DNA from: Puccinellia tenuiflora
Lineage: Eukaryota; Streptophyta; Magnoliopsida; Poales; Poaceae
Assembly: GCA_012064385.1 (NCBI GenBank)
Contig: QRDG01000534.1
Location: forward strand, 1,694,086 to 1,758,085
Direction of reading: 5' to 3'
DNA length: 64,000 nt
The stretch's first letter is position 1; every line of letters starts with the position of its first letter. The notes beneath the pieces were generated by a model that saw only the letters and a program-made list of their open reading frames with translations, was not told where the DNA came from and ran no database searches. A program made the position numbers and the translations under genes. This document shows, in pieces, positions 44,277 through 55,292 of this stretch.

Positions 44277-44640
44277 GCACCGGTCGATGGCGCTGGAGGC
44301 ACAACGGCGGGGCGGACCAAGTCCGGGCGGCTGCCACCGGGCTCAGGGACGCAAGAGGCTTGAGCGCAGAGGCTAGGAGGCCAACGCGGAGCAAGTGGCT
44401 GTGGGAGGCCGCGCGTCGAGGAGCTCCGGCGGCGGAGGCGGGAGGGCCAGCAGCCGATGGTCGCACGCCCGCACCGGCCAGGAAGAAGGTGGGCTCGTGC
44501 GGCCTGCCGACAGGGAAGAAGGTGGGAGGAGTAGGGTTCGCACGGCCGCACCGGCGGGGAAGAAGGTGAGCAGGATTTGGGAATTTTGCAACGCGTCTCA
44601 ACCGATACCACGCCAAGTGCGTTGAGTATCTTCCCAATAT
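44277..44640 (-). other. GC-rich open region, continuation of the split frame
   Basis: Open on the minus strand from 44611 to the insertion site, rich in R, P, S and A. 'gggaagaaggtggg' is repeated (44482, 44514, 44557). Function unknown. Confidence 0.35.
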
Positions 44641-44840
44641 TGTTGTTTTATATGGTACCAGGGTCAGAGGTCTCAAAGTTCAACCCCGGCTAACGCGCTA
44701 TTTAATCTAAAACTAGTTGCGACTCCCACATTTATCCCAAGTCTAGTGAGTTTTTCCGATTATCCAGTCTAGACGTGAGGGGAGTGTTAAAATATATTAC
44801 ATAGTCCTTTTCATCAGTTCGAACTTTTGGATTAGTTGGC
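44581..44840 (+). mobile_element. TRIM-like retroelement fragment
   Basis: 'gttgttttata' is followed by 'tggtaccagggtcagagg' (44651), a degenerate initiator-Met PBS. After a 120-bp interior comes 'gtgaggggag' (PPT-like) and TGTTAAAATATATT at about 44787, a typical LTR start. This is the LTR end/PBS/short interior/PPT/LTR start order of a small TRIM element. The outer LTR limits and TSDs are not found. Confidence 0.45.
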
Positions 44841-45325
44841 TACTTCATCAATTTAATATTGCCAATTTGAGAACTAAGCTTAAAAGTTGTGTGATCGCCT
44901 TTGCTGTGAATGCTCTAGGAAACAATTGGCCTCTAGGATCACCCACTTGAAGGAAGGGGTTGCTTGCATGAGTGCATCGTTTTGGCTCCGGACTCACTAC
45001 AGCCATTTGTTTTCAACATTCAAAACAATATTTTTAAAGTTTTAGTTTTTTGAAAAAAATAGGTATGAATAGACAATGATGTATATTTTAAGTGTGCAAA
45101 GTCTCATTCCGAAATAATTTGTATTCTATAATATACGGAAAAGGACAATTATAGATCTGGGTAGGTGAAAGTGCAAGTTCAAATCTTGTAAGTTTTTTCC
45201 TTTTGTGTGCAGCCCATAATATAACGTATTTCAAATTGAGATATTGCAAGCTTCAAATATTCATCATTACCTACATGTAAATTTTTCCATAATATTTGAA
45301 ACAATAAAATATCATTTCAAAATGA
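44841..45325. other. No recognised feature
   Basis: AT-rich; no frames or repeat ends identified. Confidence 0.4.
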
Positions 45326-46043
45326 GTAAATTTCAGTTTTTACCCTCTAGTTTCACAATTTTGACGTTAATTACCCTATTTAACAAGTTTTCATCCTAAT
45401 TACCCCATTTAGTAAAAGTTGTGCCAATTTTTACCCCCTATAATTTTTTACAAACTTTTATCGTGTATAAATATGCACACCAAGACATTCTGAGGCAATC
45501 CATTATAGAGTTATTATTCTTGGAATAGGTTCAGAAAATAACATGAAATTATAAGTGAAATAAATTTCAAATTAGAACGACTGTGTAGAGCAGCCATGCC
45601 ACGGCAGTCCACATAAGATGAGTGTGCGCGGGTGACTAGAGAAAAATTACATGGTGGAAGGCAACTGGGACTAGAGAGCGATCGGTCAATTAGCTCAGGC
45701 TTGTGTCCCAGCGCCCGTATTGCCCTGATGTACGTAGGTTAGCTGGTAGAAATCCACCGCCATGGTCGCCATGATGGGCACCGTCCGGAGAGACACGACA
45801 TTGAGCCACAACGGGTATGTGTGGCGGTCCCCGAGGTTGTGCCATGGTGCGTGGAAACAGTCTACTTGACACGCCACCTCTATCTGATGCTGGAACGAGC
45901 TATACAGTTGCTAAAAAAATTAAAGGTGGTAAAAATTGGCACCACTTTCACTAAATGGGGTAATTAGGATAAAAACTTGATAAATAGGGTAATTACAGTT
46001 AAAATTGTGAAACTAGAGGATAAAAACTGGAATTTACTCTTTA
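45326..46043. mobile_element. 718-bp element with ~110-bp terminal inverted repeats (Pack-MULE-like)
   Basis: The left end 'gagtaaatttcagttttta' pairs with the right end 'taaaaactggaatttactc'. The match continues about 110 bp inward ('ctagtttcacaatttt', 'aattaccctattta', 'accccatttagt'). The interior is GC-rich at 45690-45890 and open on the minus strand (HAPWHNLGDRHTYPLWLNVV near 45850-45790), unlike the AT-rich arms. I read it as a captured gene piece of unknown family. Flanks are A/T-rich and no clear 9-bp TSD can be fixed. Confidence 0.65.
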
Positions 46044-46717
46044 AAAAAAATTAAAATAAAGGGCTCCAGTGAGCAGGGGCTCCAATAGCATTTTTCGTTG
46101 CTTGCACCAAATGTTTCCACCTCAAGGTCAACTCAAGAAAGCGTAGTAATAACTCCTTCTTGGACTACTATTTCCGCGTTGCTAAAGAAGGCTTCATTTT
46201 TTAACACTTCAATTCCATCATGGAAAGACCGGACCCGAGACATTATGGGTCTGTTCGTTTGGGTTGCTGATGTTGAGAAGCAGCTGTAGCTGGTGGGCTG
46301 TTAGAAAGCAGCTGTGGAAAGTAGCTGCTGAAAGCAGAGATTTGATATTTGACAGTAGGGCTTTTGATGGCTGTTGTTGTTGGTTTACAGGATGAAATGT
46401 CTGAAATGCCTCTAAATACCGAATAAGTTATATAAATGTTGATTCGAAATGAATTAACTTATGGATTTGTATTGTTGTTAATTAACATGTAATAAATAAT
46501 AAACGGATCAAGTATAAAACTGATAAATTATCTACAATATCCTCAGAGTAACGAGAACATGCATTTTTTTACATGTGGGTCACTAAAACTCAAAAAAATA
46601 TAGCATAAATAAATAAAAATATACACACTAAATAATTCATCAAATATATTGATTTTATACACCAACAAGACGGAGATTGGGCAGTTTGTTAGCTAATGGT
46701 TCAACAAGAAGAGTCTA
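46044..46717. other. No recognised gene
   Basis: 46255-46350 ('tgttcgtttgggttgctga', 'gcagctgtagctgg') resembles the end of a hAT-like MITE with its partner missing. The remainder is AT-rich. Confidence 0.35.
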
Positions 46718-46793
46718 AATACATACATACATACATACATACATACATACATACATACATACATACATACATACATACATACATACATACATA
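46718..46793. repeat. (ACAT)n microsatellite, left array
   Basis: About 19 tetranucleotide units, directly left of the element at 46794. Confidence 0.95.
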
Positions 46794-47165
46794 GAAACCC
46801 TATTCGACACCCAGGGTGCAGAATAACTTATTTCGCACCCTCCAATTTTTTTACATTGTTACATCAATAAATTATGTTAGATATGTACATATTTACGTCA
46901 TGTTGACCCATAATAGAAAAAATCGACATAAAAATGTAAAATATGAGTTAAAATGACGTAAAAGTCATAAAATAAACATAAATACGTTTATTTTGTCGTA
47001 TTTTTCCAACGTCACGTAAAATAAAAAAATTCATTTATATTTTTTCTCATGTTCTTCTTGACTTAATACATAATACAAAATTTACGTGACGTAAAAATCA
47101 TATGTAGTTATAAAGATAGAGGGTGGATGTAGAATAAATATTTACTCTCTGGGAGTCAAATAGCG
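46794..47165. mobile_element. ~370-bp inverted-repeat element inserted in a tetranucleotide array
   Basis: Both sides are (ACAT)n. The left end 'ctattcgacacccagg' and the reverse complement of the right end 'ctatttgactcccaga' match as terminal inverted repeats, continuing to 'caccctc'. The interior is AT-rich and repeats '(t)acgtaaa' and 'cataaaat' words. The plan is the same as 10698-11080, but with a different host microsatellite. Confidence 0.75.
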
Positions 47166-47235
47166 CATACATACATACATACATACATACATACATACAT
47201 ACATACATACATACATACATACATACATACATACA

Positions 47236-47265
<30 letters not shown>
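47166..47265. repeat. (ACAT)n microsatellite, right array
   Basis: About 25 units. It is followed by 'gaaagttgcggaaaataacg', a word type also seen near the ends of the TA-flanked elements. Confidence 0.95.
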
Positions 47266-47267
<2 letters not shown>

Positions 47268-47830
47268 AGATCTAATTTATATATGTCCGCTGAAACGAAA
47301 AAGTTACAACATGAAAGTTGCGGAAAATAACGAGATTCATCTACGCGTCAAAGAAAATTTCAAACGGTAGTTTGAGTGTGACGAATTTGACAAAAAACGT
47401 CTAAAAATGGTGCAAACTTCGGTCCAAAATTAAGAAGTTACAGTCCATTAAACTGATCACGCGAATGGAACGTACTCGTCAACGTGCACATATTTTGTGC
47501 ACAAATTATTTCGAATTGAACTATATTTGTGTGAGATGAAGTATATCTTGAAGGTGTCCAAATAGAAGCCCATGCCAAGCCAGCCCATGCCAAGCCAAAG
47601 TACACGACCATGCGAAGCCAAAGTAGAGCTAAAGTACAGGGTTCCGGCTCATAGTGGCAATCTCGATGGCAGTCTTCTTGTAATTTTGAGGAACGGGATG
47701 GGTAATAGAGAATATTGTTTCGGGACTTGAGATGGAAGTTGCAGGAAGCACATCTCGGGCTGCTTCTGCTCCGGTTCCCTCCCGCGGTGCATTTTCTCAC
47801 AACGCTTCTAGGAAGTACTTTTCTATTTCG
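47266..47830. other. No gene; subterminal-like DNA and short direct repeats
   Basis: 47290-47430 resembles MULE subterminal sequence. 47565-47625 repeats 'cccatgccaagcca' with variations. Confidence 0.4.
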
Positions 47831-47950
47831 TGTTGTTTGTTTGGGCTTCCGCTTTTGGGTCCCAAAAGCAGAAGAAGAAGAAGAAGAAGAAGAAGAAGAA
47901 GAAGAAGAAGAAGAAGAAGAAGAAGAAGAAGAAGCCTAAACAAACAAAGG
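47831..47950. mobile_element. hAT-like MITE with an expanded GAA tract
   Basis: 'ttgtttgtttgggcttc' pairs with 'gaagcctaaacaaacaaa' at the other end. Inside, 'gcttttgggtcccaaaagc' is a perfect palindrome followed by about 22 GAA units (47871-47935). The GAA run seems to have grown from the MITE's own 'agcagaag' arm. Confidence 0.7.
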
Positions 47951-47984
47951 CTTAGACTTCAACTGGGCTGCTATAGACATCACA

Positions 47985-48360
47985 ATGCATGATTTATCGA
48001 GACTTGGCATGCCTTTCTCTACACACGAGATTAAGAACGTATTTTCTTAACTACCCAAAGATTAAAAAAAAAGCCCATGGTTTCGGAAGCATCATTGGCG
48101 CCTTTTTCTCCTCCTGTTGGGACATCATACACGGTGACATCATGGCGATGGGTGAACTCTTTCACCTCTGGCCAAGCGCATAACTTCCATGTTCTCAACT
48201 CGCGCACATTGAGTCCATTCTGAAAAAGGGCGAGACTCAAACTTTGGGAGATCATAGACCAATTAGCCCGATTCACGGAACGACAGAAATTATTTCGAAG
48301 GCAGTGGTTATTCGGCTCTGACCGCACATGAATAACATAATCTCGGAGAGCCAAAGTCTT
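47985..48360 (+). pseudogene. LINE reverse transcriptase remnant
   Basis: Plus-strand pieces in alternating frames match the start of a plant LINE RT. HDLSRLGMPFSTHEIKNV (47987) is followed by HGFGSIIGAFFSSCWDII (48075-48130), FHVLNS (about 48187) and an IISK/SDYRPIS-like stretch near 48250. Stops and frameshifts are frequent, and the FADD active site is not present. Confidence 0.7.
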
Positions 48361-50229
48361 TCATAAATATAATGAGTATTCATGGCAAGAAACATTCTAT
48401 GTCTGGGTGTTTGTTGACGGCTCCGTCAATCCAGAAACAATGCCCTCCAGGTCAAGCTCGATATTGTGAAGGCAACTTTGGCGCATACATCACGACATTC
48501 TATGTGCGCACGCAAGTTTCACATAAAAGAAATATTTTTTGTAGCTTGTGTAATAGGACAAAAAAATAACAAAAAAAATATCTTGTGAGAAGCCTTTTTA
48601 GCACAGATTTTGTCTTTTTACACAATACACAAAACAATGTCGGTTTAAAGACTTCGTGCGTACAAAGAATATCAAAATGTACATGCAAAATGTTTTATCC
48701 GATTTTTTTGTCTTCTTTGACTAGTTAAAAACATTTGAAATGCATTTTAAAAACCAGAAGCATATGCTTCCGGGTGTCAAAACGCCACTTTGTTGCACTA
48801 CTAGACTAAAAATATCAGTCAAAGAAAGACAACCTCTCCACCACTACGTTCCTTTTTTGCTTGGAGGAAGTCACACGTGTAAAATACTTACATGCATCTC
48901 GGTTAGATTATAATCTGCTAGGTTTTGTGGTTTCGAATTAGAACTTTTGTGTTTATGTGAATTTGTTGGTCAAAATCTAAGTCAAGTGGTAGCAGCACTT
49001 TTTTTTCTTTCTTGATTATAACAATATTTTTGGGTTTATACAATTTTCTGACTTATCTAGCCATCTTGTTCAGATTATTTTTGTTTATTGTCCCATATGA
49101 TTCTTGTTTCATCTTTCTTACCACTAGTTTGGCAATTTTTGTAGGTAACGGGAAGCAACGTTGGCGGTAGTGGGAACGACGAGAATGGTATCTTTGATGA
49201 TGAGCATGATATGAGTGGTCAGTGGCGAAGGATGGTTCAAAATTTAGGTATGATGGAGTCAGATAACATATGCCAATGTTTAGCTAGAATCATTTTGGCG
49301 TGGCGGGAGGGGGGCAATTGCCCCCATCCATGGTAGGCCGTAATTTTTTTATGAATATGTAAGTTTTAACTGTCTAAAGCAGTTAAAATTAATCAACGGG
49401 AATAGTTGTGTATTTAACTAATCAAATATCATCAAGGTTCACTCTAGGAAAAAAACGAGGTGGCTTAAAGCACAAATTAATTACATGTCCTTAAGTTAGA
49501 CTGAACTCTCCTTCCAAATTCTTAGGTAACAGAAATTCATGGTATAGTTGGATTGATTTCTCGCTAAAGTAAAGACATATGTATGAGTACAGTAAGTAGA
49601 CATGTAAACATTAAATTGATCTATGATAACACTTTTATTTGATTCATATATATAATACAATCACCAATTTGACATTTCGTTCTTTTATTGGTCATAACAA
49701 AGGAAAATCTTTGATATTTTGTCAAAAAAAATATTTCACGTGCTTTGTTAAATGCAAGAGAACTTTCGAAAGACAAGAGAAGTATTGAAGGAATTATAAA
49801 AATAGTTTATTTAAGCGATTGTCAAAATCAGTGTTAATATAGTCTATAGAAACAGAAGATGTCCACAATGTAAAATAATCAAGAATGAGCATATGTCTTG
49901 GTATTTTATTGATTTGCCCCTTTTTGTTACCATTTCGTCAAAACTTAGAATCATTATGTCATTTTTGCGCAATGACATTTTATAAGAGAGTTGTCAGCCA
50001 TCATTTTTCCAGTTCAGTAAACATGTGTCCTCACTTTTGAGAAAAACATTGACTGAACTAACACAATTAAAATTTTAGATCAATAAAATATATAAATTAA
50101 AATTATTGTTAAACATAATTTAGACTTAAATACCCCCACCTGGAACATTGTTTAGACTTTGATTTTGTTAGATATAGATTTAGCTATTACGATTGGAAAG
50201 ATTTGATTTTTTATTAGACTAGACCTACT
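48361..50229. other. No recognised gene
   Basis: AT-rich. 'cagtggcgaaggatgg' at about 49219 looks like a hAT terminus, and 'ggggggcaattgccccc' lies at about 49311, but no partner end was found. A possible acceptor 'tttttgtag' at about 49144 precedes a short open stretch without similarity. Confidence 0.4.
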
Positions 50230-50445
50230 ACCTCCTTTCACTTTGGAATCGACTTTCTGTAGTATTGACTAAAACAAACATAGCTTTCTCATATGCAGTC
50301 CGTTTTTAATGTACAACCACTCAAATTGTTCAGAAAAGCACGTGGATCTAAATAATTCTGTCAAAAGTCAAGGTTGGGCGGCTGCCAATCATGCCCTACT
50401 GGGATCTCCGTCCCTGTGAGTGGTGTAGAGCAGAATAGACTTTTT
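50230..50445. mobile_element. Terminal remnant of a TA-flanked MULE relative
   Basis: 'tagctttctcatatgcagtc' at about 50281 with 'cgtttttaatgtacaaccac' matches the subterminal DNA at 29749-29790 ('actttctcatatgtgatccg'). It ends in 'gtagagcagaatagac', similar in reverse complement to the terminus beside the TA array at 28911. Confidence 0.5.
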
Positions 50446-50754
50446 TAAGTCATTCAACCAATTGAAGTTCTCTAGCTAGAGTGTGTGTTTGATGTTCTTT
50501 TTTCCTTCTTTCAATGAATCATTAAGGTTGAATGTGATTTGGATGTAACTCTAGTTCTGTTTGTGATAGATCATGAGATTTTGCTAAATAGGACTAATTG
50601 TACGTCATTTGGGTCAAATATATTGAAAATGCAGGCAATTCCAAAATATTTTGTGATAGTGATATTGTGACATCAGTTAATACAAAATGGATTACAAAAT
50701 ACTACTAGACTAAATAACCTTGTGCCCTAAACCTAACCTTCCCCAAGAACAATG
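50446..50754. other. Spacer, nothing recognised
   Basis: AT-rich; no feature. Confidence 0.4.
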
Positions 50755-51500
50755 ATGACTGATAGTGAGACCAAATGATTGTCGGATTCTTTGTCTCGTT
50801 GATTATTACACTTGTCGAAGGATGGTTTTCGGATCCCACGGCTATCTCAACTCCGGTGGCCGGAGAGGAGTTTATTTGTTAGGTGAGTGCTCGGGCCAAC
50901 AGGTTAAGATCAAGACGATGAAGAACATGTACATGGACACCGGTGTACCCAGGTTCGGACCCCCTAATGATGGGTAATAGTCCAACTCATGCCTTCTCTT
51001 GTATTATACGATGAACATACATAGGATTACAGTATGTAGATGGGACTCGGTGGGATTTGTATGATGGTCCCGACGAGGTTATGGTGGACGACCTCGGGCC
51101 TGAGGAACCCTATATCGGTCTTGTACATGTATGTTGATGGAGGTCGTGTTATAGCGCTTATGTGGATCTTTAATTTGATGTCCCTCATGGGAGCCTCGGT
51201 TCCTCTTTATATAGGGAATTGGAGGCAGTTTCTTGTCTTCCCCTCCAAGTCTTCTTGATTTCCTTCCTTCTAGAGTCCAGCATCTATTCATCCAGGAGTC
51301 TAGGTGCTGCAAGCACGTCGGTGCAGCCCCATTGTGGGCTCCCAGGTCTTGATATCTGCATGCAAGATGGGGGTAGCCATTATATGTCGTAGTTGTACAG
51401 GCTGGCCCCATATATCGTCAACAACACTGGTCCACGGTTTCGGACCCTCGGATATAATAATATTCCACCGGGCAAATAGATCATCAACCATTGTGAATGC
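50755..51500 (+). mobile_element. LTR-like fragment
   Basis: It contains a promoter-like 'tttatatagggaattgg' at about 51208, a run of short G-rich ORFs and a closing 'gtcggtgcagcccc...ccgggcaaata' typical of Gypsy LTR/leader DNA. No TG..CA borders or TSD could be fixed, so this is a low-confidence call. Confidence 0.3.
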
Positions 51501-51795
51501 CTACGGGAGAATATAGCTATAAAAAATTACATAACCAACTAGGTACGGTCGGCTATAAGTGGTGTCAACACATAGGGAGGTGGCCCATGGCCAAGTCATA
51601 GCCAATGGCTCACCGTCAGATTTATACCGTGGGTAAAGGTAATAACCGATAGTAGCGTCGACCATTAGAGTAATGTTCGACTAAACATCGCCGACGGGAA
51701 ATTGCCGACCATGTACCCTCGGATGTAGTATTAACCAACGTAAACTTGAATCTCCAACAGGAATTCAACCCTCAGCTATATTACGATATCTAGTG
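51501..51795. other. Spacer, nothing recognised
   Basis: Moderate GC, no ORF or repeat assigned. Confidence 0.4.
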
Positions 51796-51945
51796 CTCCC
51801 TCCGTTCACTAATATAAGATCTTTTTAGATTTTTCTTAATTCATATTTATCTAGACGCAATTTAATACGTATGTTCACTCATTTTAGTATGTATGTAGTC
51901 AATATTGAAATAGCTAAAAGATTTTACAATAGTGACCAGATGGAG
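51796..51945. mobile_element. Degenerate Stowaway MITE
   Basis: It starts 'ctccctccgttcactaatat' and ends 'gaccagatggag' next to TA. The arms 'agatctttttagatt' and 'aaaagattttac' are partly complementary. Confidence 0.65.
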
Positions 51946-52107
51946 TAGTTGATTATCTAGAAAATTTATATTTGTGTTAACACCTAATTTAATAAGATAA
52001 CGTTGAAATTTATAGTCGCATATTCACCTCATCAGTCAACATCTTCGATCCATTCAACCATGGAGAGAGAACTTACAAAACTACTATTCATGTAAAGGGT
52101 CATACTA

Positions 52108-52250
52108 CCAACTATAAATAGAGCACCAGCCCCTCATGAGAACGCAAGAGGTCGTTTCATCCAGTGGTAATTTTACCGTGCCTCCGCACTGGGCACATGC
52201 CCGCGCACCGTGCCGCGGCATGGATGATCGCCGGCGAGCTGTTATGGTGG
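52108..52250 (+). promoter_or_regulatory. Promoter-like segment cut off by the CACTA insertion
   Basis: 'aactataaatagagcacc' (TATA box near 52113) is followed 25 bp later by an ATG (52136) and a short open frame that runs into the CACTA end at 52251. The last 3 bases, TGG, would be the CACTA target duplication. It may be the head of a host gene whose body lies beyond the element. Confidence 0.35.
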
Positions 52251-52490
52251 CACTAGTGGGGACTAGCCCTATTGTCCCGGGCCGTGAGGGTCATTTGTCC
52301 CGGTTGGCCAACCGGGACAGGCCAGGCGGGACTAAAGGTCCAACCTTTAGTCGCAGACCTGTCACCAGCCGGGACAAATGGCCCTCAACCTGGCCGTGCT
52401 GGGGGCACAACCTTTAGTCGCGGTTCGTTTAAAGGGCCGCGACTAATGATTAAACTTTAGTCGTGGTTCGTATAACGGGCCGCGACTAAT
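52251..52490. repeat. CACTA left terminus with subterminal repeats
   Basis: CACTA end at 52251; the inverted words 'ttgtcccggttgg' and 'ccaaccgggaca' follow. Then come 'tttagtcgcggttcg' and 'gggccgcgactaatgat' in two tandem units (52418, 52458). In this superfamily such arrays bind the TNP1-type protein. Confidence 0.85.
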
Positions 52491-52632
52491 GATTCTCTGC
52501 CGCGGCAGAAATTTGAGCACTTTCTGTGCCGCGGCAGAGAATGCATTTTGGTTAGGGTTTAGGGTTTACTAATGATTCTCTACCGCGGCAGAAATTTGGG
52601 CACTTTCTGTGCCGCGGCAGAGAATTCATTTT
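52491..52632. repeat. 83-bp repeat containing CCGCGG hairpins
   Basis: 'gattctct(g/a)ccgcggcag' at 52491 and 52574. Each copy has a partner 'tgccgcggcagagaat' about 35 bp downstream, so each unit can fold into a hairpin. Confidence 0.85.
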
Positions 52633-55292
52633 GTTTTCTTTTATTTATTTCTTTTCTTAATTTCAAAATAGTTTTCGTATATTTCTACGCTACCACATAC
52701 CGTACACGTTCGAGCAACGTTGTCTTACGATCGAGCATACAAATATATACAACTTTGATAGTTACATGGAGATCACAATTACCGGGACTAAGCCCGTCTA
52801 TTCGATTACACGGCCGGGGATCATCGGTTGCGCCTATTATTCACACTAAATTCTCCGGCATCGTCTACCATCTCGGTCATAAAAAATCCTGCCAGTTGCT
52901 CTCCAATTCCTATTACGTGTTGCTCTGGTAGGAGCCGTTCCCGCATTCTGTCGAACTATATAAGAAAAGGAGATCAATATGAAAATCAATCATGATAACA
53001 AAAAGTGATGGTAATAAAATAATGTTGTTAATGTATTGCTTACGTCGACTCTATAATCTTTGTGCTCAGTGGTAAACACGCGAATAAACTCGCAAACGTG
53101 GTATCCACATAGATGCGTCCCCGGTGGCTGCCTCGCGCACTTTACGAGAATAGAATTCAATCAAAATAATAATCTAGCATCATAACTATATTGAAACTAG
53201 AAGTAAAGAGATGCGCAGACATATCTCGTACTACTTACTGAGATCGGAGTAAACATCAGCTCCTTAGCAAAGGAACCCTTCACCAGACTCTTGAACCGGT
53301 TCCAAACCCTGCCCGGCAAAAAAAATGAATTAATGAATGAGTTATTCATTACCTGATATCTCATGAAATCAATGAAAGAGACCGATATAGCACGAATATT
53401 ACCTATGGATCATATCATGCATATTGCGGAACTCTTCCAGGTTTCTCTTTAATGGGTCCATGACTTCAACTATTCCCTTATCAACTCGAATGTTTAGCAG
53501 AATCCAGTGTAAGCTGCACACGTTTATATATACGTCAGTAACTCATCAATTGCACTTAACATCGAGTAAGCAAAAGTGAATGTGTACAACAAAGTAAGAC
53601 CCTCACTTAAAGTTGTAAGGAAACAGTATGTGTTCACAGAAATGTTGCTCCGTTAGAAACCTTAGAAGGTTTTCCGCCGTCTCGTCGGGTTTCGTCATTA
53701 GCGTTTCTATATGTACTTTATCTGGGTCAATGAACCCAACATTATAGATCGTTCTTTTACAAGCCTTCATCTTCATTCTGCATAATAGAGTACAAAAGGA
53801 TATAATGAGAATAATACACATGCAATGAACTGAACAACTTATATGTAGACAATGAATTCAACAACTTACAGACAATAGCAACTCATGAGAGATTTGTCGA
53901 GAGCGTCGAAATTGTATAACTGGAAGAGTTCTGAAAATTCAACATGGATCTCTTCGGCTCGGAAGAAGTAGTCTTCTGGGACTTTCGCCACGATCATTAT
54001 TCTGTCCCCCTTTACCTCTCTCAAGTACCATTCATGCAAACAGCGCATGTGTGTTGGCAGTTGTTTCAACTTCTCTTTGCTGACCAAAGGCTTCCCTGGG
54101 ACATATGTAGGGACTACATTAGCCGTGGGTAACTTGTCGTCTTGGGAACCTAGCAGTTCAGCAACAGTCACACCCATAGTGGCCGCCAACTTTGCAGCTT
54201 CTCCCATATCCTGCTGCAGCACCTGGGGAACGTCTTTGGATAACAACTTGAGGGGTGGGATCGATTGTTTGGCATGTTCTCCGATCTGGGGAACGTCCCT
54301 TCTTTTCCCGCTTGCACTTTTACTTGATTTGCTCCCGCTTGCACTTTTACTTGATTTGCTCTTCTCCGCTTCCTTCTGAAGTGTGCGTAGATAGTCATCT
54401 GGCTTATGGTGCAACTCATATTGCGATTTTGTGTTCAGAAAACTAACTCCCCACTCTTTTTTCTTCTCGGTGTATACCGGGGTGGGCTCTGTTTTCTTCT
54501 TTGCAAAATGCGCATCTTTTTCAGCCTTTGCGATCGATGCGATTTCATCGTCAGTATGATCGTAAGTTCTGACGGGAAGATTCTTATGAGGTACTTTTGG
54601 GAGGGGTGACAATTTTCGTTTTGGGCTGCTGCGTCGTTTAGTACTCAGCAACGAAGCACGCTTCCGCTTATTGTCCTTAGCGGGCAAAGGCGGCGGCAAA
54701 GACGGCCGACCCAAGTCCGGCGGCGGAGATCGAGATGGACTCGCGCTGTGGTGGTCATAGTCTTGGGGTGGGCTTCTTGTAGGTGATGGTGACCTGCGAC
54801 GACTCGGAGGCGGTGTTGGCCTTGGCACCGAGCCTGGAATCTTGATGTTGTTCTTGTCCCATAGAATGATACCACCTAGTACTTCTCCGAGTGTCCTCTC
54901 ACCTTCAGGTCCAGGGATGTCAAGCTCCATTGAGTCAAACCCCATTACGATTTCATCCACCCCGACTTTAGCATAGCCAGCTGGAATCTCACGGCCATGC
55001 CAACGTGCCTCAGGTGGACAAGGTAAAGCACTTCCGACCGCCACCTTCAGGGATATATTCTTCACCTTCTGATGGAGCTCACAACATATCTGCTCCTTGA
55101 TTCCATCCACGGGGTAGCCGGGACCGCCATCTATCATCTGTGCACCGTCAGACGGGACCTCCGATTCAGCCACGCTGCTTCTCCGCAGAGATGGGCCGGC
55201 GGTAATATCGAGTGCAGGATCTTGCAGGCGCTCTCCTCTAAGTTCGTCAATCTGCTGCTACTTGTCAATTCTTGCTAGCAACTGGTTGAACC

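Noticed and set aside
46255..46350. hAT-like MITE end
   Set aside because: Only one terminus is visible; no inverted partner or TSD found.
47715..47939. ORF ending in poly-glutamate
   Set aside because: Translation of the GAA microsatellite inside a MITE.
49219..49330. Possible hAT terminus 'cagtggcgaagg'
   Set aside because: Matches the family word but lacks the opposite end and a TSD.
50755..51500. Complete LTR retrotransposon
   Set aside because: Leader-like DNA is present but no TG..CA borders, PBS or duplication could be established.
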